Shown piece after piece: positions 35,699 to 44,291 of a stretch of DNA of 64,000 bases. Source of the DNA: Bacteroidales bacterium (GTDB taxonomy: Bacteria > Bacteroidota > Bacteroidia > Bacteroidales > CG2-30-32-10); assembly GCA_035353855.1 (NCBI GenBank), contig DAOQAK010000014.1:1-64000 (forward strand), read 5' to 3'. A program made the translations under genes and the position numbers. Under the pieces are notes generated by a model. It was not told the origin of the DNA and did no database searches. It was given only the letters and a program-made list of their open reading frames with translations. Numbering within the stretch: position 1 is the first letter of the stretch; every line of letters begins with the position of its first letter.

Positions 35699-36118
35699 AT
35701 GAAAACAGCAATTAATTCATTATTCAACTCAATACAAAATGATCTTCAGCGAAATCTTGAGGCTGACAGAAATAACACTCTTACTGATTCGTCAATACCT
35801 ACTTCATTAAAAGGAAGTGGAAGTATTCCTTTTAATTTTCACCTTAACGAAAAAGGAGAATATAATTACGCTATAGATAAATATGGCGCAGGAAAAACAG
35901 TTCATATCGTTGCTTCAATAAGTGAACCTGATGCAATCTATGATATTACCGTTAAATCAAGTGATGGCGGTGGCGGTCATTGGACAAATGTAAAAGTGGG
36001 TCAGAAATTAGAATGTAATATTAACACCAGTTTTTGGCATTCAACAAAAATAACTGTTTATATAAAAGCTTCTGTTACCAATAAAGATGGTAAAGGCAAA
36101 ATAGATTACAGTTATTAA
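35699..36118 (+). CDS. Hypothetical beta-rich protein
   Basis: This 139-residue protein has no signal peptide. A helical N-terminus (1-25, INSLFNSIQNDLQRNLE) precedes a beta-rich domain at about 40-139 (SIPFNFHLNEKGEYNY, TVHIVASISEP, HWTNVKVGQKL, TKITVYIKASV) that could be a beta sandwich. A Gly-rich turn, DGGGGHW, lies near residue 95. I recognise no family. The membrane protein gene follows 49 bases later. Confidence 0.6.
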   Translation: MKTAINSLFNSIQNDLQRNLEADRNNTLTDSSIPTSLKGSGSIPFNFHLNEKGEYNYAIDKYGAGKTVHIVASISEPDAIYDITVKSSDGGGGHWTNVKVGQKLECNINTSFWHSTKITVYIKASVTNKDGKGKIDYSY

Positions 36119-36167
36119 TAATTGTAAAAAATCTTTAGGTGATTTTTATATTATTAAAATTAATACT

Positions 36168-36593
36168 ATGACAGTTACGGATAATAAGAAGTCAAAAAAA
36201 ATATTTATAACTATAGGTATTACATTTTTAATTTGCGGGATAGCATTGTTAATAACAAAATTGTTAAGTGGTAATTCTGAAGTATATGCTTCTGTAATGG
36301 GTGCAAAACTTACATTTACTGGCGAAATAGCAATTTTTGTTGGAGTGTTTTTTATTTTATTAAAATCAATAAAATTTATTCATGCAATAATTTCTTCAAT
36401 TATAGTAATTGTTTCGGTTGGGTTATTAATGAATTATTATGATACTTCTTTTAAGGTAACTTCTTACCCAATAAAAATGGATAAAGAAAATTATAATTCA
36501 GAAGAGCAAACGGATAATGAATATCTAAGTCCAAAGGAAATGGTAAAAAAAGATAGCATTAATAAACAAGATAGTGCTAGTCAAAAATATTAA
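36168..36593 (+). CDS. Small membrane protein of unknown function
   Basis: This 141-residue protein has three hydrophobic helices, at about residues 10-30 (IFITIGITFLICGIALLI), 45-62 (FTGEIAIFVGVFFILL) and 68-90. A hydrophilic, charged tail of about 45 residues follows (EEQTDNEYLSPKEMVKK). No domain is recognised. It sits between two soluble unknown proteins and may be an anchor for them, but nothing in the sequence shows this directly. Confidence 0.6.
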   Translation: MTVTDNKKSKKIFITIGITFLICGIALLITKLLSGNSEVYASVMGAKLTFTGEIAIFVGVFFILLKSIKFIHAIISSIIVIVSVGLLMNYYDTSFKVTSYPIKMDKENYNSEEQTDNEYLSPKEMVKKDSINKQDSASQKY

Positions 36594-36710
36594 GTGTGAA
36601 TTATTATTTTAATTGAGGATTTATAAAGAAAATATAAGCGGATGCCGAAAAGCTTGCCAAATAATAAGTTTGGCTGAAAAAGAGTAGGTGGAAATTAAAC
36701 TTAACTTAAT

Positions 36711-37517
36711 ATGAAATATTTTGAACAAAAATTAGAATTTAAGGAACCACTTCAATTACAAAGTTCTGATTTAATAAAATCCTTTAGTGATAATTCGATA
36801 CCTACATTGAAAAAATTACATGGAGATGCACAAGAAGCAGGAATTATAGTTCGTTTAGGAAATGAGCCTATCGTTAGAAATTTAGAAGAAGTGCTTACAT
36901 TGTCAAATTCTGAAGTGCCTCCAGAGATCAAAGTGCTTTTTAATAAATGCAAAATATTTACTATTGTACATGCAATTGGAGCAATAAGAGTTGAAGGGAA
37001 AGCCCATGTAAATGAATTACAATATCATGCTGAAGTTATTACGTCAGATGGTAATTTTCAGACCATCGACTTATTACCAAATACTAGATTTAAAGAAGTG
37101 TTTAAAGCAAATATAAATTTCTCTGGTTCAATGTCTGCAAATGGAAATTTTGGTATAGAAATTCCAGATGTTTTAAAAAATAATTTATCTACAAAATATC
37201 TTTCGCTTGGAGGGGATATGAAAATTCAATTAGCATCTGAAGCAAGTTTTATAGGCAAATTTACTTATAGTGTTAAATTTCCTGTTGTTCAATCGATAGG
37301 AATAGCTTCGAATAAATGTAGTTGGGTGTTGAATCCGGATGAAGAACAAACACCGTTGTTAGGAGATCAGCTATTAGTGCAAACAATTGCTGTACCTAAA
37401 GAAGCTAATTCTATAAAGTACAATATCTATGGAGTTTTGAAAGTTGATAGAGGTTTGTGGTGGAAACAACAAACAAAAAATACTGATGTTTATTCAGTAG
37501 ATGTTAGTTTGAATTAA
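36711..37517 (+). CDS. Hypothetical protein
   Basis: This 268-residue protein has no signal peptide. The N-terminal part is helical and acidic (SSDLIKSFSDNSIPTLKKL). The rest alternates beta strands (IFTIVHAIGAIRVEGKAHV, FSGSMSANGNFGIEIPD, FIGKFTYSVKFPVVQS), consistent with a large beta sandwich. No catalytic motif is visible. It ends 30 bases before the amidohydrolase gene, so the two are probably co-transcribed. Confidence 0.6.
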   Translation: MKYFEQKLEFKEPLQLQSSDLIKSFSDNSIPTLKKLHGDAQEAGIIVRLGNEPIVRNLEEVLTLSNSEVPPEIKVLFNKCKIFTIVHAIGAIRVEGKAHVNELQYHAEVITSDGNFQTIDLLPNTRFKEVFKANINFSGSMSANGNFGIEIPDVLKNNLSTKYLSLGGDMKIQLASEASFIGKFTYSVKFPVVQSIGIASNKCSWVLNPDEEQTPLLGDQLLVQTIAVPKEANSIKYNIYGVLKVDRGLWWKQQTKNTDVYSVDVSLN

Positions 37518-37547
37518 AGAAAATAAATGATTTAATAAATTAAAATC

Positions 37548-38846
37548 ATGAGTACTTATTATCGTTACGATGCACATTGCCATATCTTCACATTGAAGTA
37601 TGCATTAAAAGAAGTTAAAAGTTTGTTACATGATATTTTGTTTTTTAAATATCCCTGGCATGAACCGCAAACAAAAGCAATGTATTCATCATCCAAAGGA
37701 AAATTATCTGAGCTGAAAGAATTTCTTCGTCAGTTATATGAATTGATTCATGCTGCCGGGAGCACAGAAGAAGAAAACCTTGACTTTCTTCAAAAGGAGG
37801 CAGCCAAAGCATTCCCATCAGAAAATATTCGTATCACTCCTCTTATGATGGATATTTTTTACATGTTCGCTTATCCGCTTGATAAAGACCAGGATTTGCA
37901 ATCTTTAAAAAGTTTAAAAGCAATTCCAGTTGATGAAAAAATATTTAAGGATAGTTGGAATGAAATACTTGACGACTTTAGTGATTACCTGCTGAAAAAG
38001 AAAAAAATGCTGAAAGCAACACGAGGTGCAAATACTCAAATTACTAAAACAATACAGCTAATTGAAGAAGAACGGGATGTTAAAGATTTTATTGAAAATA
38101 AAAGCAGGAAATTAAAATTATCAACTTCAGATGGTTTTTATGAAACAAGCGGATTTTGTTTTCACCTGGATAATTTGATGGAACTGGTAAAAAAACGTAA
38201 GAACGAGTTGTATCCTTTTATAGCTATCGATCCGCGTCGCCCGGGAATGATAGACGCATTGCTGAGTGGTAGTTTTTTTAGTGGTGAAGCAAAATTTTAT
38301 GGAGTTAAACTTTATCCGCGTATGGGTTACCATCCTGAATGCAAGCCAATGGACAGCGTTTACAAATATTGCAGCGATAATAATCTACCCATTACATTTC
38401 ATTGCGGAAAAAGTGGTTTCCCTCCAAGCACCGAATGGAAATATGCGGAGTTTGGAAATCCTATAAACTTTGAACCCGTTGTGAAAAAATATCCAAAACT
38501 AAAAATTGATTTTGCTCATCTTGGAAGCTGTTCTGAAAGGCATGAATGGGCAGATACTATTATCCGGTTGATGAATGAAAATGAAAATGTGTATTCCGAT
38601 TTGTCGTGTTACACAAATACTGAAGAATTAATGACTGTGAAAAAAATATGGGACGAAAATAAAAAGTTCAGAACCCGCCTGATGTTTGGTACCGATTTCG
38701 ATGTGATGTATTTTACTGATAAGGTAAATATGCATTTGTATTATAATAATTTTAAAATGATTTTTAATACTGATGAATTAAAAATATTAATGCACGATAA
38801 TCCTGTAAATTATATGGGCATAAGCGATAATTATACCGATACGTAA
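37548..38846 (+). CDS. Amidohydrolase-family metal-dependent hydrolase
   Basis: This 432-residue protein has a TIM-barrel amidohydrolase (Amidohydro_2-like) pattern. It has the metal site YDAHCHIF (Asp8/His10/His12), FYGVKLYPRMGYHP, ITFHCGKSG (ligand His), IDFAHLGSC (His) and MFGTDFDVM (catalytic Asp). A long helical insert lies between about residues 50 and 170, before the barrel proper. Enzymes of this group hydrolyse or decarboxylate diverse ring compounds; the substrate is not evident. It is cytoplasmic, in a block with unknown proteins. Confidence 0.85.
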   Translation: MSTYYRYDAHCHIFTLKYALKEVKSLLHDILFFKYPWHEPQTKAMYSSSKGKLSELKEFLRQLYELIHAAGSTEEENLDFLQKEAAKAFPSENIRITPLMMDIFYMFAYPLDKDQDLQSLKSLKAIPVDEKIFKDSWNEILDDFSDYLLKKKKMLKATRGANTQITKTIQLIEEERDVKDFIENKSRKLKLSTSDGFYETSGFCFHLDNLMELVKKRKNELYPFIAIDPRRPGMIDALLSGSFFSGEAKFYGVKLYPRMGYHPECKPMDSVYKYCSDNNLPITFHCGKSGFPPSTEWKYAEFGNPINFEPVVKKYPKLKIDFAHLGSCSERHEWADTIIRLMNENENVYSDLSCYTNTEELMTVKKIWDENKKFRTRLMFGTDFDVMYFTDKVNMHLYYNNFKMIFNTDELKILMHDNPVNYMGISDNYTDT

Positions 38847-38970
38847 CAACTTTGCAAAAATAATCTTTCAACAAGCTTTACTATCGGCATAACTCGTTCT
38901 AATAATTTTTTCAAAATGAATAAGAACGAGTATAAATAAATATGTTTTATGAATTTAAAAAAATATAATT

Positions 38971-39189
38971 ATGGCACGAATAAAAATTGACTATATTATT
39001 GACTATCTAAATAAGGATATTCGAAAAGCATTGGAAGAAACATTAAAACAGTATTTCCCTAACGAAAGCTTTGATAACAGGGCGTTATTTCATACGTTTA
39101 AAAGAAATGTTGCAAAAAAATGCAGCTCATGGGAAGAAGTACCGGACCATTTGATAGTATTGGAAAAAGAAAAAGAATTTGAATTCTGA
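38971..39189 (+). CDS. Small hypothetical protein
   Basis: This 72-residue hydrophilic protein is mainly helical (IDYIIDYLNKDIRKALEETLKQYF) with a Trp-containing C-terminal segment (SSWEEVPDHLIVLEKEKE). No signal peptide and no recognisable domain. It lies between the amidohydrolase and a palindromic repeat, and may be co-transcribed with the former. An inverted repeat (ACTCGTTCT at 38892-38900 with 38923-38931) lies in the gap before it. Confidence 0.6.
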   Translation: MARIKIDYIIDYLNKDIRKALEETLKQYFPNESFDNRALFHTFKRNVAKKCSSWEEVPDHLIVLEKEKEFEF

Positions 39190-39251
39190 CTTTTATAAAT
39201 ATTTTTGTAGCTGATAATGATATATGAAGTGTTAAGTTAATTTCGAAATGG

Positions 39252-39328
39252 CGGTCATCCTGAGTTCATCGAAGGATGACCGTCATACAGAATGTTCACA
39301 TTTCGATAAACTCAATATGACATTCTGT
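39252..39328. repeat. Paired palindromic repeats of the TTCGATAAACTCA type
   Basis: Two hairpins are adjacent. One has a 10-bp stem CGGTCATCCT (39252-39261 with 39273-39282) and TGAGTTCATCGA in its loop. The other has a 9-bp stem ACAGAATGT (39287-39295 with 39320-39328) and TTCGATAAACTCA in its loop. The same loop words occur in the tandem repeats at 17992-18540. Confidence 0.75.
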
Positions 39329-39388
39329 GATATATAATACTTAACTGAAAAGTAGTATTCTTAACGAAGTGGTTTAATAATATAAGAT

Positions 39389-40351
39389 ATGTTTTTGCAA
39401 TTTGAAAGAATGAAAATTAACAATATTAAAAGACTAATTGTAACGAACATATTATTGAAAGTATTTTCGCTGCAATTTTCAGCAGTCTTAATAGTTTTGT
39501 TTTCTATACTTTGGCTATCTTCCTGTACAAGCCCTTCAGCAAATAATAAAGAACAAATAAATTCAAGTAATAATAGCAATAAAACAAATGCCCCAATTGA
39601 TTCTCTTAAAAATATTAGTTCAGCATACATAAAAGATGTTGAGATTCCGGAAACGCAACCCGGAGAAGTTGTAATATCGCATACAGCCTATACATTATCA
39701 TACAATTCAAAATTTAAACAGTCGAACTGGGTTGCATATGAGCTTACTGGTAAAGAAACAAATTCATTGTATGAAAGAGCAAATGAATTTACTGCTGATC
39801 CGAATATATCAACGGGTACAGCCAGCGATAAGGACTATAAATCTTCTGGTTATGATAAAGGGCATCTGGCGCCGGCAGCTGATATGGGGTGGTCGTCTGT
39901 AACAATGAAAGAATCATTTTTTTATAGTAATGTAAGTCCTCAGCTACCCGGCTTCAATCGTGGCATTTGGAAAGAGTTGGAAGAATTGGTGCGGACATGG
40001 GCAATTGAGAATGATACGGTTTATGTAGTTACAGGGCCTGTATTAACAAAAGACCTGCCTACAATAGGAATAGATAATGTTTCAGTACCAAAATATTTTT
40101 ATAAAGTTGTTCTTGACTATTCCAATCCTGAAATTAAAGGAATAGGTTTTATTTTTCCCAATGCAAGTTCTGATAAACCATTGCAAAATTTTGCCGTAAG
40201 TATTGATAGTGTTGAAATATTTACCGGAATAAATTTTTTTCCTTTGCTTCCCGATGCGCAGGAAAATACAATTGAGAAGAATTTATGTATTACATGCTGG
40301 TCGTGGGGGAATTCAAAGAATACAAAGAAAATCAAAGTAGTGAAAAAATAA
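39389..40351 (+). CDS. Lipoprotein DNA/RNA non-specific endonuclease
   Basis: This protein of 320 residues (313 from the ATG at 39410, which gives a more usual signal) has a hydrophobic leader ending LFSILWLSSC with a lipid-attachment Cys46. The nuclease domain (about 95-310) has the beta-beta-alpha-metal signature: SSGYDKGHLAPAADM with catalytic His159, and then SNVSPQLPGFNRGIW with the Mg-binding Asn. The family usually has DRGH; DKGH is a mild variant. NucA-type enzymes of this family degrade DNA and RNA. The lipoprotein signal places it outside the inner membrane, for nutrient use or as a defence or effector nuclease. Gaps on both sides suggest a single-gene unit. Confidence 0.9.
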   Translation: MFLQFERMKINNIKRLIVTNILLKVFSLQFSAVLIVLFSILWLSSCTSPSANNKEQINSSNNSNKTNAPIDSLKNISSAYIKDVEIPETQPGEVVISHTAYTLSYNSKFKQSNWVAYELTGKETNSLYERANEFTADPNISTGTASDKDYKSSGYDKGHLAPAADMGWSSVTMKESFFYSNVSPQLPGFNRGIWKELEELVRTWAIENDTVYVVTGPVLTKDLPTIGIDNVSVPKYFYKVVLDYSNPEIKGIGFIFPNASSDKPLQNFAVSIDSVEIFTGINFFPLLPDAQENTIEKNLCITCWSWGNSKNTKKIKVVKK

Positions 40352-40543
40352 TTTTATTCCATTCACGTCCCATTCCCTTATCAAAGGGGAAGGGCGTAGG
40401 ATAGTGCGAGAGGGAAGGAGTAAAATATTAAAACTAAAACTGCAATTGTAAAACGTTTTTTGGAAAAGGTTGTGGAATAAAAATAATCAGATATATAATA
40501 TTTAATTAAAAAATAAATTTCTTAAACTTAAATACAAAAACCT

Positions 40544-41314
40544 ATGCCACACAAAATCTCTCGTTTCGGATGGTTGCCCGATTTACCGGATCATCGCGAT
40601 TTAGTTTATTCAGCACCTAAACCAATTAAAGCAAAACTTCCTAAAAAAGTAGATTTGCGAAAATCCTGTCCCGGTATTTATGACCAGGGCGAATTGGGTA
40701 GTTGTACTGCTAACGCCATTAGCGCTGCATTTGAATTTAATTTAATGAAACAAAAAGCTAAAAGTATTTTTACTCCATCGCGCTTATTCATTTATTACAA
40801 CGAACGTGTAATGGAACAAACTATTAGCGAAGATAGCGGTGCAATGATACGTGACGGGATAAAATCAATAAATAAAAAAGGTGTATGTCCTGAAAAAATG
40901 TGGCCTTACATTATTTCGAAATTTACCAAAAAACCTGATGCAAAATGTTATACTGAAGCGCTGAAACATCAGTCATTGCTGTATCAGCGTGTAACGCGCA
41001 AACTTGAGCAAATGCAGAGTTGTCTTGCCGAAGGTTATCCTTTTGTGTTTGGTTTTACCGTTTATGATGCTTTTGAAAGCAGCGCTGTTGCAAAAAGCGG
41101 CAAGCTTGATTTACCAAAACCTTCCGAAGGTGAATGTGGTGGACATGCGGTACTTGCTGTAGGGTATGACGATACTACAAAACGTTTTATAGTTCGCAAC
41201 AGCTGGGGAAATAAATGGGGACAAAAAGGATATTTCACTATGCCATACGATTACCTGCTAAACGAAAACTTAGCCGATGACTTTTGGAGTGTGAGATTAG
41301 TAGAGAATGAATAA
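40544..41314 (+). CDS. Papain-like C1 cysteine protease without signal peptide or prodomain
   Basis: This 256-residue protein has the full papain triad. Cys54 is in DQGELGSCTANA, His201 in GGHAVLAVGYDD, and Asn219 in VRNSWGNKWGQKGYF. The usual order and spacing of the mature domain are kept. The N-terminus (HKISRFGWLPDLPDHRD) is the short segment seen in bacterial C1 proteases of the GWxPDxPDxRD type. There is no signal peptide and no inhibitory propeptide, so it should be active in the cytoplasm or be exported by an unusual route. It is about 7.5 kb from the LKGG peptide gene and is one of two cysteine protease candidates in this section of the window. Confidence 0.92.
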   Translation: MPHKISRFGWLPDLPDHRDLVYSAPKPIKAKLPKKVDLRKSCPGIYDQGELGSCTANAISAAFEFNLMKQKAKSIFTPSRLFIYYNERVMEQTISEDSGAMIRDGIKSINKKGVCPEKMWPYIISKFTKKPDAKCYTEALKHQSLLYQRVTRKLEQMQSCLAEGYPFVFGFTVYDAFESSAVAKSGKLDLPKPSEGECGGHAVLAVGYDDTTKRFIVRNSWGNKWGQKGYFTMPYDYLLNENLADDFWSVRLVENE

Positions 41315-41336
41315 TCTATTTTATCTGTATTCAAAT

Positions 41337-41436
41337 TACTGTTGTGTGATTGTAATCTGGCGTCAATATTGGAAGTGAACCCAACATAAGTTTTATTGAA
41401 TGGCTTAGAATATAAAATGTAAACAGTATATTTTAT
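41337..41436 (-). pseudogene. GIY-YIG endonuclease remnant beside the tRNA
   Basis: Read on the minus strand the frame gives KYTVYILYSKPFNKTYVGFT, with SNIDARLQSHN following it. This is the N-terminal GIY-YIG catalytic strand-loop motif (YILYS...TYVGFTSNI..RL..HN). It lacks a start codon and the remaining 50-60 residues do not follow; the frame runs into the 3' end of the protease gene. Short GIY-YIG proteins are frequent near tRNA genes in Bacteroidota. Confidence 0.6.
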
Positions 41437-41442
41437 ATATAA

Positions 41443-41472
41443 AAAAAGCAGGCTTGGGTATCCTGCTTTTTT
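41443..41472 (-). terminator. Terminator of the tRNA transcript
   Basis: AAAAAGCAGG pairs with CCTGCTTTTT over a 9-base loop. On the minus strand it lies directly after the tRNA 3' end and runs into Ts. Confidence 0.8.
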
Positions 41473-41477
41473 AGTAG

Positions 41478-41551
41478 TAGCGAGGACGAGAGTTGAACTC
41501 GTGACCTCCGGGTTATGAATCCGACGCTCTAACCATCTGAGCTACCTCGCC
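41478..41551 (-). tRNA. tRNA-Met (anticodon CAT)
   Basis: The minus strand starts GGCGAGGTAGCTCAG and folds into a full cloverleaf: a 7-bp acceptor stem (G1-U72 wobble), the D arm GCTC...GAGC, an anticodon loop TTCATAA, and a T arm with TTCAACT. The anticodon is CAT. With an ordinary elongator-like body it is most likely Met, although a lysidine-modified Ile tRNA also has CAT. The 3' CCA is not encoded. One A-C mismatch closes the anticodon stem. Confidence 0.93.
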
Positions 41552-41571
41552 ATTATTTCAAATAGGGAGTG

Positions 41572-41579
41572 CAAAATTA
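41572..41579 (-). promoter_or_regulatory. tRNA promoter, -7 box TAATTTTG
   Basis: On the minus strand, TTTG, then 17 bases, then TAATTTTG lies about 20 bases before the tRNA 5' end. This is a good fit to the Bacteroidota -33/-7 promoter. Confidence 0.65.
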
Positions 41580-41711
41580 AAAAAATATTCAAAGAACAAA
41601 AATATTTATCATAGAAATAAAATATAAAAGTACTTTTTATTTTTTTGTAAAATAATTTCAGATTGATAAAATGATTTAATTTGCATTCCATTCAAACTAA
41701 ACACAAATAAT

Positions 41712-42305
41712 ATGAAAAAAGATTTTTTAATTATTTGGGGAGTTGCTCATTCGCCTAATGTTGCAGGAAAGCAAAGCCCCGATGGCCGCCATCATGAACC
41801 TGTATGGTCATTAAAACAATGCAAACTTCTTGATGAACAATGCAGGAAAGAGGGAATAAATTCGGCTGTTGTTCAACCTAAAAGCGATAGCCTTGCCGGT
41901 CGTGTTGCTTTTGTTCGCGAATGCGAAGCGCTGGCATCGAAATATAAAACAACTATTGTTATTCCTTTGCATAACAATGCTGCCGGTAATGGACTTTGGA
42001 TGAATGCCCATGGCTGGTGCTTATATACATCGCCGGGCTACACCAGGTCGGATGTTTATGCAAAAGATTTATTCGAAAGGTTCAAAGCAAAATTACCTGA
42101 GCTTCCTGTTCGTTATAACTCGCTGAAAGAGCCCGATTTTGAAGCTGCATTTACTACATTGATGGGTTGGAATTATTATGCTGTTCTTATTGAATGGCTG
42201 TTTCAGGATAATAAAGAAGATTTGGCATTAATTGAAAACGAAAGTATTTGCGATCGCATGCGTGAAGTGCTTATTGATTTTGCCAAAGCGCAGGCTGAAG
42301 CATAA
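41712..42305 (+). CDS. N-acetylmuramoyl-L-alanine amidase (Amidase_3), cytoplasmic form
   Basis: This 197-residue protein matches the zinc amidase fold. It has WGVAHSPNVAGKQSPDGRHHE with the first His and Glu zinc ligands, the second His in IVIPLHNNAAGNG, and the catalytic Glu in VLIEWLFQDN. It would cleave the amide bond between MurNAc and L-Ala in peptidoglycan. It lacks a signal peptide and has no cell-wall-binding domain, so it resembles phage-type or effector-type amidases more than exported AmiC. The tRNA is upstream in the opposite direction and typA follows after a terminator. Confidence 0.87.
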   Translation: MKKDFLIIWGVAHSPNVAGKQSPDGRHHEPVWSLKQCKLLDEQCRKEGINSAVVQPKSDSLAGRVAFVRECEALASKYKTTIVIPLHNNAAGNGLWMNAHGWCLYTSPGYTRSDVYAKDLFERFKAKLPELPVRYNSLKEPDFEAAFTTLMGWNYYAVLIEWLFQDNKEDLALIENESICDRMREVLIDFAKAQAEA

Positions 42306-42331
42306 AATATTATTTATGATTTTTAAGTGAA

Positions 42332-42357
42332 GGCAGTTTTTGTAACTGCCTTTTTTT
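42332..42357 (+). terminator. Terminator after the amidase gene
   Basis: GGCAGTT (42332-42338) pairs with AACTGCC (42344-42350) across a 5-base loop and is followed by seven Ts. Confidence 0.9.
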
Positions 42358-42407
42358 ATCGATGTATATTTTCTTTTAGTCTTATTTGTTATACATAAGT
42401 ATGGGCT

Positions 42408-42441
42408 TTTGTTTCTGATGTGGTTAAAAATACTACCTTTG
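42408..42441 (+). promoter_or_regulatory. typA promoter (-33 TTTG, -7 TACCTTTG)
   Basis: TTTG at 42408-42411 and TACCTTTG at 42434-42441 are separated by 22 bases. The ATG at 42468 is 26 bases further. This makes the upstream in-frame codon at 42420 impossible as a start, since it lies between the two boxes. Confidence 0.7.
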
Positions 42442-42467
42442 CAAATTCTTTTAAGAAGGGATGTTAT

Positions 42468-44291
42468 ATGAGTGAAACGTTGGAAATACGGAATATTGCG
42501 ATAATTGCGCACGTTGACCATGGGAAAACAACATTGGTTGACAGGATACTGCATCAGGTAAAATTATTCAGAGAGAACCAGGAAACACGTGATCTGATTC
42601 TTGATTCAAATGACCTGGAACGGGAAAGAGGAATTACTATTCTTGCAAAGAATGTATCGGTACGATATAAAGGAGTAAAAATAAATATTATTGATACTCC
42701 GGGGCACTCCGATTTTGGAGGCGAAGTAGAGAGGGTGATTAACATGTCTGATGGAGTAATATTACTGGTTGATGCTTTTGAAGGCCCAATGCCGCAAACC
42801 CGCTTTGTACTTGGTAAAGCTCTTGAGCTGGGATTAAAACCTATTGTTGTGGTTAATAAAGTTGACAAGCCGAATTGTTCTCCTGATGAAGTACAGGAAG
42901 CCGTTTTTGATCTAATGCTTAGCCTCGATGCAACTGATGAACAGCTTAATTTTCCTACAGTATTCGGTTCTTCAAAACAAGGCTGGATGTCGGCAGATTG
43001 GAAAACCCCATCAAAAGATATAAGCTATTTACTTGACACCATTGTTGAATATTTCAAACCACCGGTAAAAAAACCGGGAACTTTGCAGATGCAAATTACT
43101 TCACTGGATTATTCATCTTATGTGGGACGTATTGCTGTTGGCCGGATTTCAAGAGGTTCAATTAAAATGGGACAGCAGGTTTCGATAGTTAAGAACGATG
43201 GATCTATCGTAAAATCTCAAATCAAAGAGTTGTATCTTTTTGAAGGATTAGGAAAAGAAAAAATAAAATATGAAGTAGGCGCCGGTGAAATATGTGCAGT
43301 TCTGTGTTCCGAAGATTTTGATATTGGTGATACCATAGCTGATTTTGAAAATCCGGAAGGTATGCCTCCCATTCATGTTGACGAGCCAACAATGAGCATG
43401 ATTTTTACAATTAACAATTCTCCTTTTGCGGGAAAAGAAGGGACTTTTGTTACATCACGCCATATACGCGAAAGATTATATAAAGAAACAGAAAAGAATT
43501 TAGCTTTGAAAGTTGAAGATACCGATTCGCCTGATAGGTTGGTTGTTCGTGGACGCGGTATTTTACATCTTTCAATTCTTGTTGAGACCATGCGCCGCGA
43601 GGGATACGAATTCCAACTGGGACAACCCCAGGTGATTGAAAAAATTATTGATGGTGTAAAATGTGAACCTGTTGAATCGCTTACTGTTCACGTGCTTGAG
43701 GCGTTCTCCGGAAAAGTTATTGAAATTGTATCCAGAAGAAAAGGGGATATTATCAGTATAAAAAAACATAACGACCGCATAGCTCTGAAATTCCATATTC
43801 CTGCAAGAGGGCTGATCGGATTAACAAATAGCATACTTACCGCTACCGAAGGTGAAGCAGTAATTGCTCATCGCTTTAAAGGTTATGAACCATGGAAAGG
43901 GGATATTGCCAGTCGTACCAATGGCTCTCTGATTGCTATGGAAATGGGAACAGCTATAGCGTATTCCATAAATAAATTACAGGACAGGGGAAAGTTTTTT
44001 ATTGAACCTAATGATGAAGTTTATGCAGGGCAGATAGTGGGCGAGAGTTCGAGGAGCGGTGATATTGTGATAAACCTGATCAAGACAAAAAAACTTTCTA
44101 ACATGCGTGCTTCCGGTTCGGATGAAAAAACTTTTATAATTCCTGCGGTAAAGTTTTCTCTTGAAGAAGCAATGGAATATATTAAAGTTGACGAATATGT
44201 TGAAGTTACTCCAAAATCTATTCGCATGAGAAAAATTATACTTGATGAAATAGAACGGAAACGTAAAAGAAACGCGGAAAGTCAGGATTAA
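42468..44291 (+). CDS. typA: Ribosome-associated GTPase TypA/BipA
   Basis: This 607-residue translational GTPase has the expected length. The G domain has IAHVDHGKTTLVD (P-loop), RERGITILAKN (switch I), DTPGHSDFGGEVERV (switch II) and VVNKVDKP. EF-G-like domains follow, with the conserved C-terminal region (GLIGLTNSILTATEGEAV, and SIRMRKIILDEIERKRK at the end). BipA assists 50S subunit assembly at low temperature and stress responses. The start at 42468 is set by the promoter boxes. Its last four bases overlap the end of the convergent MFS gene. Confidence 0.97.
   Translation: MSETLEIRNIAIIAHVDHGKTTLVDRILHQVKLFRENQETRDLILDSNDLERERGITILAKNVSVRYKGVKINIIDTPGHSDFGGEVERVINMSDGVILLVDAFEGPMPQTRFVLGKALELGLKPIVVVNKVDKPNCSPDEVQEAVFDLMLSLDATDEQLNFPTVFGSSKQGWMSADWKTPSKDISYLLDTIVEYFKPPVKKPGTLQMQITSLDYSSYVGRIAVGRISRGSIKMGQQVSIVKNDGSIVKSQIKELYLFEGLGKEKIKYEVGAGEICAVLCSEDFDIGDTIADFENPEGMPPIHVDEPTMSMIFTINNSPFAGKEGTFVTSRHIRERLYKETEKNLALKVEDTDSPDRLVVRGRGILHLSILVETMRREGYEFQLGQPQVIEKIIDGVKCEPVESLTVHVLEAFSGKVIEIVSRRKGDIISIKKHNDRIALKFHIPARGLIGLTNSILTATEGEAVIAHRFKGYEPWKGDIASRTNGSLIAMEMGTAIAYSINKLQDRGKFFIEPNDEVYAGQIVGESSRSGDIVINLIKTKKLSNMRASGSDEKTFIIPAVKFSLEEAMEYIKVDEYVEVTPKSIRMRKIILDEIERKRKRNAESQD

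Noticed and set aside
42420..42467. An upstream in-frame start for typA
   Set aside because: It lies between the -33 and -7 promoter boxes, so it cannot be on the transcript.
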